This document shows positions 8,677 to 18,353 of a DNA stretch of 58,026 bases, piece after piece; the first letter of the stretch is position 1; each line of letters starts with the position of its first letter. Source of the stretch: an uncultured Lachnospiraceae bacterium (GTDB taxonomy: Bacteria > Bacillota > Clostridia > Lachnospirales > Lachnospiraceae); NCBI GenBank assembly GCA_944381615.1, contig CALWLT010000013.1, forward strand, positions 1 to 58,026, given 5' to 3'. A program made the translations under genes and the position numbers. Below the pieces are notes generated by a model. The model searched no databases. It was not told the DNA's origin and saw nothing but the letters and a program-made list of their open reading frames with translations.

Positions 8677-9627
8677 TCAGCTTCCCGAGTGCAGCGCGGA
8701 TTCTCTCTTCTTTCCGGCCGACAGCTTGGCGATCATCGAGACGGACAGCACGGCGATCGTCACGATGTACGGCATCATCAGCACGAACTGGGACGGGATC
8801 CCGTACGCCTGCAGTCTCGCTCCCACCGAGTCGGCGAAGCCGAAGAGCAGGCAGCCCAGCGCCGTGAAAATGGGGTTGGCCCCGCCGAAATACATGGCCG
8901 CCACGCCCATGAAGCCGCGGTTGTTCGTCATATTCTCAATAAACTGCGTGCTGTAGCCCAGCGAGAGGTGCGCCCCGGCCAGGCCTCCGATGAGGCCAGA
9001 GATCAGCATCGCCTGATACTTGACCGCATTGACCCGGATGCCGGCCGTCTTGGCCGCCTCCGGAAACTGTCCCACCGCCCTGAGCCGCAGGCCCCAGACG
9101 GTTTTGTAGAAGAAAAACTGCAAAAGCAGAATCAGCACGATGGCAAACCATTCCGTCACGCACCAGTCATTCAGCAGCTCGCCCACGATCGGGATCTTAC
9201 CCAGCGCCGGGATATTCAGGCGCGGGATCGGCACGATATCGGGGCTGGAAAAGCTTCCCGTGCTGTCGAAAATAGCGTTGACCAGGAACTTGGTAATCGC
9301 CAGTGCCAGCATGTTGATGCCCATGCCGATGGCGCAGATCTCGGAATTGTAGCGGATATGCCCCACCGCCATGATCATCGCGATCAGCGCGCCGGCCAGC
9401 ATGGCCGCCACGATGCCCAGAAACCAGCTTCCGGAAAAATAACTGACCGTGACCGCCGTAAACGCGCCTACCAGCATGATACCCTCGGTTCCGATGTTCA
9501 GGATATTGGCCTGCTGGGTAATCGCCGCGCAGAGGGCGGCAAAAATAATGGGAGTCGCCGAACGGAACGTCGCATAAATCAGCGACACATTAAAGATTTT
9601 ATCAAAATTTTCCAGAACTGCATTCAT
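8677..9627 (-). CDS. ABC transporter permease, BMP/nucleoside type (NupQ-like)
   Basis: 316-residue inner-membrane permease of the branched-chain/ribose-type (BPD_transp_2) family found with BMP lipoproteins, such as NupQ (YufQ) of the Bacillus guanosine transporter. It shows about eight to nine hydrophobic segments, including FAALCAAITQQANILNIGTEG near the start, a family signature, and the coupling-loop stretch VGQFPEAAKTAGIRVNAVKY. Its ATG overlaps the stop of the preceding permease by 4 bp (ATGA), so the two are translationally coupled. It ends with a Lys/Arg-rich tail (AGKKRESALHSGS). Substrate assignment to nucleosides rests on the neighbouring nucleoside hydrolase and kinase. Confidence 0.9.
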   Translation of the reverse strand: MNAVLENFDKIFNVSLIYATFRSATPIIFAALCAAITQQANILNIGTEGIMLVGAFTAVTVSYFSGSWFLGIVAAMLAGALIAMIMAVGHIRYNSEICAIGMGINMLALAITKFLVNAIFDSTGSFSSPDIVPIPRLNIPALGKIPIVGELLNDWCVTEWFAIVLILLLQFFFYKTVWGLRLRAVGQFPEAAKTAGIRVNAVKYQAMLISGLIGGLAGAHLSLGYSTQFIENMTNNRGFMGVAAMYFGGANPIFTALGCLLFGFADSVGARLQAYGIPSQFVLMMPYIVTIAVLSVSMIAKLSAGKKRESALHSGS

Positions 9628-10663
9628 GCGTTTGCCTCCTTTCCGCCCTTTTCCTTCTTTCTGCGCTTCGTAAACTGGAACGCAGTCTCCATGGTGGCGA
9701 CGATGATAAAGACGGCCGTAATGGTATCAACCAGCGATTTCGGCACGCCCGTCGTCTGCTGCATTCCCATGGCGCCCGCTTTCAGCACTGCCAGGAAGAA
9801 CGCCATGAAAGGAGCAAAGATCACGTTGTTCTTGACGATCAGGGACGCCAGCATTCCGTTGGTCCCCAGGCCCGTCGCGAAGTTGTTCAGGAAATAGCCG
9901 TGGACGCCCAGCACCTCGATGCAGCCGGCGATGCCGCCCAACATACCGGACACCATCATCGCGCTGATGAACACCTTCTTGGAGTCGATGCCCACGTAAT
10001 CGGCGTGCACCGGATTCAGGCCCACCGTGCGGATCTTGTAGCCCCAGCTGGTTTTATTTAACATCCAGACTACCAGGATGACCACCGCAATGGCGATAAA
10101 GAGGCCCACGTTGGCGCTGCTGGGCTTCATAAACTGGAAAAGCGTAACCGTAACCGGAGCCGACTGCGGATTGGCCGTGCCCGCGCTCATGGGGCCGCTG
10201 ACCAGATAGGAGGTAATGTAGAGCGCCACCGTATTCATGAGGATGGTCGTACAGACCTCATTGACCCCGTAATACGCTTTCAGCGCGCCCGGAATATACG
10301 CCCAGGCCGCCGCCACCGCCATCGCGCCGGCAAAGCAGGCCAGATACAGAAGCGGCGCCGGCAGAAACGTCCAGTTAATGCCGATATAGGCGGCCGTAAT
10401 TCCGCCCAGGAACACCTCGCCTTCCACACCGACGTTGAACGCGCCGGCCTTGGCCGCCACGGCGAACGCCGTCGCCGTCAGAAGCAGCGGCGTAAAGCCG
10501 GCCAGCGTCGTGCCCAGACGGAACTTCCCGTTCAGCGCCCCGTTTAACAGCGCCATATAGGCATCCAGCGGGCTTTCCCCGATCCCGACAATAAAGAGCG
10601 CGCCGATCAGCAGCGCCACCACCATCGTCAGGAGAATTTTCCGTACACTGTTGATCGTCTGGC

Positions 10664-10667
<4 letters not shown>
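9624..10667 (-). CDS. ABC transporter permease, BMP/nucleoside type (NupP-like)
   Basis: 347-residue membrane permease, partner of the following permease; together they form the translocation pore of a BMP-type importer (NupP/YufP-like). It has an N-terminal TM anchor, the family block FAVAAKAGAFNVGVEGEVFLGG, and the coupling segment TVGLNPVHADYVGIDSKKV, with about nine hydrophobic stretches. It overlaps the ATPase stop by 4 bp upstream and the next permease by 4 bp downstream, which indicates strict co-translation. It ends in a basic RRKKEKGGKEANA tail. Being somewhat longer than its partner matches the usual NupP/NupQ pairing. Confidence 0.9.
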
Positions 10668-12196
<1,529 letters not shown>

Positions 12197-12223
12197 TTGA
12201 TCACCCTCTCAGGAACGCTTCGT

Positions 12224-12270
12224 AAAAAAGGGACTGCTGCAATCCGTTCTCAGTTTCGCAACAGTCCCTT
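12224..12270 (-). terminator. Intercistronic terminator between BMP lipoprotein and ATPase genes
   Basis: Stem AAGGGACTGTTGC with GCAGCAGTCCCTT followed by six U on the minus strand. It lies 20 bp past the lipoprotein stop codon and presumably lets only part of the transcripts continue, giving an excess of binding protein over transporter. Confidence 0.8.
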
Positions 12271-12290
12271 CTTCTGTCAGATGCCTGTCC

Positions 12291-13409
12291 TTATGCTTCC
12301 GGTCCGAATCCCTCGTAGTTCTCTACCACGATCTCGCCGGAGATGATCTTCGCCGCCAGATCGTTGCAGGTGTCCACGATATCCTGCGGGAACTGATCGC
12401 CCAGCGCTTCCTTCATAACCGAGAAATCCGTCAGGCTGACGCCGCCCTCGGTCAGGGAGAGATACTGCGTGGATCCGCCCACAAACGTTCCGTCCACAAC
12501 GGACTTGATTACCAGGTAGCAGGCGTTGTCCACTCTCTTAACCATGGAGGTCAGCACGTGTCCCGGCTGATCGTTATCCTGGTTCAGATCCACGCCGATG
12601 GCGTACAGATCCGCTTCCGCAGCCGCTTCCAGGACGCCCACGCCCGTGCCGGACGCCACGTTCATGACGATATCCGCGCCCTGCTCATACTGGGCCAGCG
12701 TCAGCTCCTTGCCCTTTAACGGATCCGTCCAGCTGCCGGCAAACGCCTGCAGGATCTGGATGTCGGGATCCACATACTTCGCGCCCTGCTCATAGCCTAC
12801 ATAGAAATCATGCAGAACCGGGATGTCCATACCGCCGACCCAGCCGATGATATGCTCTTCATTGACGCCGGGGATGTCCGTCTTCTGCGTAAACAGAGCC
12901 GCCGCCGCGCCGGCCAGGAAGGATCCCTGATTCTGCGCAAAGCTGATGGACTCTACGTTCTCCAGATCCACCGTCGTATCGATGACGGCAAACTTGATAT
13001 CCGGATAGTTCGGAGCATGCTCCGTGATGTAATCTGCAATGTTGGAGGATGCGCCGATAATCAGATCGTACCCCTCCTCGCAGGCGGCTACCAGATTGGC
13101 TTCCCACTCTTCGGCCGTCGTGCCCTCCAGGCTCTTTAACTCGATGCCGAAATCCTCGACTGCCTGCTGCGCGCCGATGTTGCAGGAATCATTGTAGCTC
13201 TTGTCTCCCAGATTGCCGGTGTAGACCACGCACACCCGGATCGGATCGCCGGTGCTCTCTGCGCCCTCTTCTGCCGCAGCCTCTTCGCCTGCCGCCTCTG
13301 CGCCTTCTGCCTCCGGTGCGGCCGTCTCAGCCGGCTCCGATGAGCTGCAGGCCGTCATGCTAAAGCACATGGCCGCCGCCAGCGCCACGCTCACTACTCT
13401 TTTTTTCAT
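12291..13409 (-). CDS. BMP-family substrate-binding lipoprotein (nucleoside type)
   Basis: 372-residue lipoprotein of the basic membrane protein family (PnrA/TmpC, NupN-like), the extracellular binding component of the ABC importer encoded downstream. The signal peptide carries a SMTAC lipobox, giving lipidated Cys21, followed by an Ala/Glu-rich linker (residues 25-55). The mature part starts RVCVVYTGNLGDKSYND, then shows GASSNIADYI, FAQNQGSFLAGAAAALF and VGGMDIPVLHDF, typical of the family. The ATG at 13409 is preferred: it has GGAGG about 8 nt upstream and begins the signal peptide directly. The frame stays open to 13544, but that adds 45 Arg-rich residues. It is the first gene of the locus. 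Confidence 0.92.
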   Translation of the reverse strand: MKKRVVSVALAAAMCFSMTACSSSEPAETAAPEAEGAEAAGEEAAAEEGAESTGDPIRVCVVYTGNLGDKSYNDSCNIGAQQAVEDFGIELKSLEGTTAEEWEANLVAACEEGYDLIIGASSNIADYITEHAPNYPDIKFAVIDTTVDLENVESISFAQNQGSFLAGAAAALFTQKTDIPGVNEEHIIGWVGGMDIPVLHDFYVGYEQGAKYVDPDIQILQAFAGSWTDPLKGKELTLAQYEQGADIVMNVASGTGVGVLEAAAEADLYAIGVDLNQDNDQPGHVLTSMVKRVDNACYLVIKSVVDGTFVGGSTQYLSLTEGGVSLTDFSVMKEALGDQFPQDIVDTCNDLAAKIISGEIVVENYEGFGPEA

Positions 13410-13514
13410 TCTTTTCTTCCTCCTTTTTTTATTCGAAATACGCCGCCCGCCGCAGCCGGGCCGGTCGTTTTCCGCCTCGCATCCCCGCGCCAGAGCGCGG
13501 TTTCCCGCGAACTG

Positions 13515-13562
13515 AAAAAAGACCGCGGCAGAACGGCTATGCAACGCTGTTCTGCCACAGTC
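13515..13562 (-). terminator. Intrinsic terminator upstream of the BMP lipoprotein gene
   Basis: Stem GACTGTGGCAGAAC with GTTCTGCCGCGGTC (two G-U pairs) and six U on the minus strand. It lies 100 bp after the activase stop codon but downstream of the best promoter for the BMP gene, so it may both end the activase mRNA and attenuate the BMP operon. Confidence 0.75.
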
Positions 13563-13576
13563 CCTTCTTTACGAAT

Positions 13577-13606
13577 ATTTTACTATTTTCCCTCGCCTTT
13601 TGTCAA
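13577..13606 (-). promoter_or_regulatory. Promoter upstream of the BMP operon
   Basis: On the minus strand TTGACA, an 18-bp spacer and TAAAAT. The predicted start (about 13570) is only a few nucleotides before the terminator hairpin at 13515-13562. I see no other promoter in the GC-rich 13410-13514 stretch. Confidence 0.6.
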
Positions 13607-13662
13607 CGAATTTCACCCGTATAACCGCTTTTTCCGACGATTTTTTCCACCGGTCTTTCCGA

Positions 13663-16600
13663 TCAGTAAGACAGCGCGCCGCGATAGCTCTCCTTGCCCT
13701 GGATCTTGCCGGGCGACGCCTGCGCCTGCGGGGACGCGGCCGGCGCGTCCTCCCGTCCCGCCTCGCGCTCTCTGACGTTCATAATCAGCATCTGTAAACG
13801 GTTTTCAATGTTGGCAAAGCTCACATCCGGGTCGTAGTCGAGCGGCAGGATCTGCGCGTCGGGATAAAGCTCCTTCAGCCGTTTGACGATCCCGCGTCCC
13901 ACCACATGGTTCGGCAGACAGCCGAACGGCTGCAGAATCACAAACGCCCGGCAGCCGTGCTTCGCATGGTGCAGGATCTCGCCCGGAATCAGCACGCCCT
14001 CGCCCGCGTCAAAAGTGTGCGGGATGATGGGATCGCTGTCCTTTACCAGATCCGGCAGGCGGCACGCCGGCTCATAGAGCGGATGGCGGCGCGCGATGCG
14101 GTCCGCCGTGGCGTGCGCCAGGTCAAACATGCGGTTGGCCACATGGAACCAGGTTTTCTTCGGAAAACTCCGGTGCAGGCGGTAGGTGCGGATCTGCTCA
14201 TCCTGACAGAAATACGTCTTGCGGATCACGTCCGTCATCCTCGCCTCGATGATCTCGAACCCGTTTTTCTCCAGATACGCCTCGATGTCATGGTTGGCGC
14301 CGGGATGGAAATTCAGCAGGTATTCCCCGACGATCAGCACGCGCGGCTTCGGGCGGCTGCGGTCGCAGGCCACCGCCTTCATGAGATCGACCGCGCGCGC
14401 AAAACCCTTTTTGGCCCCGGCCATGCCGTTTGCCAGAAGGCCCTGAACGAGCGCGTCCATCCCCTCTTCAAACGCCCGGTCGGCGCTCCCCGTCTGGAGC
14501 TCATAGGGCCTTGTCTTGCGCAGAAGCTCTTCCAGGATGTCGATCATCGGAAGGGCGAACGCGATGCGCAGCGACGATTCGACATTCATCTTAAAGCCCG
14601 GGTGCAGGCGGTGGTAATCCTCGTCGTCGTTCGTCAGGATCGGCACCTTCTCATAGCCCGCGTCGTCCAGCGCCTTGCGCAGCAGGGCGCTGTAATGGGT
14701 CAGACGGCAGTCTCCGATGTACTTGCCCATGGCGATGGCCGTCCGATCCGGATCATAATCTCCGCTTCGCAGCGCGGCCAGCGCCTCGCCGATCACAATC
14801 TGCGCCGGGAAACAGATATCATTATGTACATACTGCTTGCCAAGGCGGATCGCCTCCTCCCGGCCGATCGGGAGCGGCTCGGTGCGGATTCCCTGGCCGG
14901 CCATGGCCGCCGACATCACGCGGCAGAACGCGTGCGAGGTGTTGGGCACCAGCACGACGCGCTCCCGCCGGTCCGCTTTTTCAAATTTGACCGGATAGGG
15001 ATCCGAAAGCGCGTTGACCGTTCTCTGCACGCCGGCGCGCCGGTTCATGCGCACCGTCTCCAAAAAGGAGCGCACGCGGATACGCAGCGGCCCCTGGATC
15101 TCGCTCTCGTCCAGCTTGAGGATCAGCGGCGCCTTGCCGGAAATCTCCCGCATCAGGCGCTGGATCTCATCCGAGAGGTACGCGTCGTGGCCGCAGCCGA
15201 AGCTGACCAGCTGGACGTATTCCAGCTGCGGGCTGCGGGCCGCCAGGATCGCGGAGGACAGCATCCGGGCGTGGTAATTGTTGACCACGTCGATCCGGCT
15301 CTTCGCCAGATCGCCCGGCTCTGCCAGCGGCAGGCTGTCCGCGGTCAGGACGGGGATCCCGAACTCCGTAAACAGCTCCGGCAGGCCGTGGTTGACGAGG
15401 GAATCGTTCTGATACGGCCGGGAGGCCAGCACCACCGCCCAGGTATTTTCCCGGCGGACCGTCTCCAGCGCCTGCCTTCCCGCTTCCCGCAGGGCGCTGT
15501 GGAAGGCTTCCATCGCCTCCTCGCCAAAGCGCACGGCAGCCGACGTCTCCTCTTTGCCGATGCCGAAAGTCTCCTTTACGTATTCCGCCAGCTGACGCCT
15601 GCGATCCTCCGGCCGGTACCAGTAAAAGAGCGGCGCGTCGAAGGGCACGCCCCATTCCTTTTGCGGATTGTCAGAATTTTTTACCACCAGCGGATAGCCC
15701 TTGACCACGGCGCACATCGACTCGCTGGTCTTCTCCGAATTTTCCGTCTCCATCGCCGCCAGGGACGGCATGAAAATGCGGTCGACTCCCCGTCCGACGA
15801 GGTCGCGCAGATGGCCGTGCACCAGCTTGGCCGGGAAGCACACGGTATCCGAGGTAACCGCGTGCAGCCCGCTCTCGTAGAGCGGATGGCTGCTGGCCGC
15901 TGACAGGCGGATCGTAAAGCCCAGGCTTCTCCAGAACGCATTCCAGAACGGCATCGTCTCCCAGAACGCCAGCACCCGCGGGATGCCGATCACAATCCCG
16001 CGCTCTTTTTCCGGCTTCGCGTGCGGATAATCCTGAAACAGGAGCTGTTCCCTGAGCCGGTAGAGGTTGGGGATCTGCTCCCGGCTCATCGCCGTCTCCT
16101 TAAGCTTTTCGCGCACGCGCGCATCGCCCGGATCGCCCAGGATCTCGCCCCGCTCGCAGCGGTTATTGGTAATCCAGGAGCTTCCGTTGGAGAAGGTAAT
16201 GACCGAGCGGCGGCAGTGGTTGCCGCAGAAGGGGCAGGGCACGTTGGCCTCCTGGCGGTAAGAAAACGCCTCCAGGTTTTCCAGGCCGATGAATTCCTGC
16301 AGGGCGGCCGTTTTCCTCCCCGCGCCGTACACGGCGGCCGCACAGGCCTCTGCCTCCCGCTCTCTTGCCTCCTCGCCGGCGATCAGGGCCGCGCCGATGG
16401 CGCCCATCAGGCCGGGATACGGCGCTCTCGTAACCGGCCGTCCCACATACTGTTCCATGGCGCAGAGCACCGCGTCGTTCTCAAACGTGCCGCCCTGGAC
16501 GACGATGTGATCGCCCAGCGAATCCAGGTTGGAAATGCGGATGACCTTCGTAAATACGTTCTCAATGATGGACCGGCACAGCCCGGCCATGATATCCTCC

Positions 16601-18180
16601 GGCTTTTTGCCGTTTCTCTGCTCCGTCACGATGCTGCTGGTCATGAAAACGGTGCAGCGGCTTCCCAGCCGGGCCGGCCGCCGGGAGGCAAACGCGCGCT
16701 CCGCAATCTCGTGCACCGGAATGTGCAGCGAAGAAGCAAAATTTTCCAGAAAGGATCCGCAGCCGGAGGAGCAGGCCTCGTTGACCACGATATTAGTAAT
16801 CACGCCGCCGTCCAGCCAGATGGCCTTCATATCCTGGCCGCCGATATCCAGAAGAAACGTCGCGTCCGGCACGTATTTTTTCGCCGCCCGGGCGTGCGCC
16901 ACCGTCTCCACCATATGGGTGCGGATGGAAAACGCCCGCGAAAACAGCATCTCCCCGTATCCGGTCGTCCCCGCCGCCACAATCTCAAGCGCCGCGCCCG
17001 CCCGGCGGTAGCGGTCCCGCATCTCGATGAGGGCCTTCTTCGCCACCGCCAGCGGATCGCCCTGATTGGGCGCATAAAAGGAATCAATGAGTTCCTCATT
17101 CTCATTTAAAAGGACAAACTTCGTCGTCGTGCTGCCCGAGTCAATCCCGAGATACGCGCGGATCGTTTCGCCCGGGCGAAGCTCTGCTTTTTCTTGCTCA
17201 GGCAGCCGGTGGCGCGCCAGAAACGCCTCCCGGTCCCTATCGGAGGAAAAGAACGGATCCGCCTCCTCCTGCGCGCCCGTCTTCTTCGCGCGCCGTTTCC
17301 TCAGCCGCGCGCACAGCTCCTCCGCCGAAATCCGCGCCTCTGCGGCCGAGAAAAGGCTCTGCGCCGCCCGGGCCGCCCCGCAGGCGATCATGATCTCCGG
17401 GCGCTCCGGGCGCAGGATCTCTTCCTCTCTGAGGCCGAGGCGCTCGGCAAACACGCGCACCAGCGTGGGATGGAAGGTCAGAGGGCCGCCCTCAAAAACG
17501 ACCGGTTTTTCAATCTCCAGGCCCTGGGCAAGGCCGCCGATCGTCTGCTTGGCAATGGCATGGAAGGAGGACAGGGCCAGGTCGGCTTTCCCCACGCCCT
17601 GATTTAAGAGAGGCTGGATGTCGGTCTTGGCATACACGCCGCAGCGCCCCGAGATATCGTAGACGCAGGTCCCGGCCGCCGCCAGGCGGTCAAATTCCTC
17701 CACCGGCGTCTTCAGAATCGAGGCGATCTCGTCAATAAACGCCCCCGTTCCGCCGGCGCAGCTCCCGTTCATGCGCATATCCGCCACAGACAGGGCGCCC
17801 GTCTGCGGATCCGGATGGAAGAAAATAATCTTGGCATCCTGGCCGCCGAGCTCGATGGCCGTGCCCACGCGATCGTAGGCCGCCTTCAGCGCGATTGAAT
17901 TGGCCACGACCTCCTGCACGTAGGGCAGTCCCAGCTCCTCCGACAGATTCTTGGCCCCGGATCCGGTCAGCGCTGCGCGGACACTGATCCCGGGAAATTT
18001 CTCCGCCAGCAGCGAAACGGCCCGCTCCACGCTTCCCGCCTGATCCGCGTGATGGCGCTCGTAATCCGAGAACAGCACGCGGCCCGTCTCCGCCTCCAGC
18101 ACGGCAATCTTCGTTGTCGTCGAACCCACGTCAATTCCCGCCAGGATCGACCCTGTCTCCTTCTGATGATTCTGCTGCAT
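13663..18180 (-). CDS. Giant activase / 2-hydroxyacyl-CoA dehydratase-like fusion protein
   Basis: 1,505 residues. Two ASKHA ATPase domains of the BcrA/BadF/HgdC activator type come first: one starts GIDVGSTTTKIAV (about residue 15), the other GIDSGSTTTKFVL (about 345). Each has the Cys pair region that binds the bridging 4Fe-4S cluster in such activators (NGSCAGGTGAF and GRCGVY; NEACSSGCGSF and GSRCTVF). Next comes a Cys cluster (CPFCGNHC, about 655) and two dehydratase-like parts with CFPAKLVHGH and CFPAQIVIGE motifs (about 810 and 1150). The architecture is common in anaerobic Firmicutes, but its substrate is unknown. A likely role is ATP-driven low-potential electron injection into the fused dehydratase-like module. 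It stands alone between two terminator-like hairpins. Confidence 0.85.
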   Translation of the reverse strand: MQQNHQKETGSILAGIDVGSTTTKIAVLEAETGRVLFSDYERHHADQAGSVERAVSLLAEKFPGISVRAALTGSGAKNLSEELGLPYVQEVVANSIALKAAYDRVGTAIELGGQDAKIIFFHPDPQTGALSVADMRMNGSCAGGTGAFIDEIASILKTPVEEFDRLAAAGTCVYDISGRCGVYAKTDIQPLLNQGVGKADLALSSFHAIAKQTIGGLAQGLEIEKPVVFEGGPLTFHPTLVRVFAERLGLREEEILRPERPEIMIACGAARAAQSLFSAAEARISAEELCARLRKRRAKKTGAQEEADPFFSSDRDREAFLARHRLPEQEKAELRPGETIRAYLGIDSGSTTTKFVLLNENEELIDSFYAPNQGDPLAVAKKALIEMRDRYRRAGAALEIVAAGTTGYGEMLFSRAFSIRTHMVETVAHARAAKKYVPDATFLLDIGGQDMKAIWLDGGVITNIVVNEACSSGCGSFLENFASSLHIPVHEIAERAFASRRPARLGSRCTVFMTSSIVTEQRNGKKPEDIMAGLCRSIIENVFTKVIRISNLDSLGDHIVVQGGTFENDAVLCAMEQYVGRPVTRAPYPGLMGAIGAALIAGEEAREREAEACAAAVYGAGRKTAALQEFIGLENLEAFSYRQEANVPCPFCGNHCRRSVITFSNGSSWITNNRCERGEILGDPGDARVREKLKETAMSREQIPNLYRLREQLLFQDYPHAKPEKERGIVIGIPRVLAFWETMPFWNAFWRSLGFTIRLSAASSHPLYESGLHAVTSDTVCFPAKLVHGHLRDLVGRGVDRIFMPSLAAMETENSEKTSESMCAVVKGYPLVVKNSDNPQKEWGVPFDAPLFYWYRPEDRRRQLAEYVKETFGIGKEETSAAVRFGEEAMEAFHSALREAGRQALETVRRENTWAVVLASRPYQNDSLVNHGLPELFTEFGIPVLTADSLPLAEPGDLAKSRIDVVNNYHARMLSSAILAARSPQLEYVQLVSFGCGHDAYLSDEIQRLMREISGKAPLILKLDESEIQGPLRIRVRSFLETVRMNRRAGVQRTVNALSDPYPVKFEKADRRERVVLVPNTSHAFCRVMSAAMAGQGIRTEPLPIGREEAIRLGKQYVHNDICFPAQIVIGEALAALRSGDYDPDRTAIAMGKYIGDCRLTHYSALLRKALDDAGYEKVPILTNDDEDYHRLHPGFKMNVESSLRIAFALPMIDILEELLRKTRPYELQTGSADRAFEEGMDALVQGLLANGMAGAKKGFARAVDLMKAVACDRSRPKPRVLIVGEYLLNFHPGANHDIEAYLEKNGFEIIEARMTDVIRKTYFCQDEQIRTYRLHRSFPKKTWFHVANRMFDLAHATADRIARRHPLYEPACRLPDLVKDSDPIIPHTFDAGEGVLIPGEILHHAKHGCRAFVILQPFGCLPNHVVGRGIVKRLKELYPDAQILPLDYDPDVSFANIENRLQMLIMNVREREAGREDAPAASPQAQASPGKIQGKESYRGALSY

Positions 18181-18243
18181 ATCCCTCTCTCTGATCCTTC
18201 CAAAAAATCTTTTTACATTTTATTTACATGCGCCCACATACTA

Positions 18244-18284
18244 ACAGGGGCTGCCGTAAAAGATCCTTTTACGACATCCCCTGT
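18244..18284 (-). terminator. Strong hairpin after nrdD
   Basis: Arms ACAGGGGCTGCCGTAAAAG and CTTTTACGACATCCCCTGT pair almost fully around a 3-nt loop, 70 bp past the nrdD stop. No U-run follows on the minus strand, so it may act as a 3' stabiliser or a weak terminator. Confidence 0.5.
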
Positions 18285-18353
18285 CTGGTTACCCTCTTTT
18301 TGGATGTATTGTAACAAATTTCTGCGGCAAAGTCAACGCTGCCCCGCGGCGGC

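Noticed and set aside
8689..9897. A 402-codon plus-strand open frame opposite the permease genes
   Set aside because: Low-complexity His/Arg/Asp-rich translation and no start signals; the minus-strand permeases are clearly real.
13410..13570. Purine riboswitch in the leader of the BMP operon
   Set aside because: The predicted leader before the terminator is far too short and the conserved three-way-junction loops are not seen.
13906..15903. A 665-codon open frame on the plus strand opposite the activase gene
   Set aside because: It is the shadow of a GC-rich minus-strand gene: Arg/Pro/His-rich, no ribosome-binding site, no family features.
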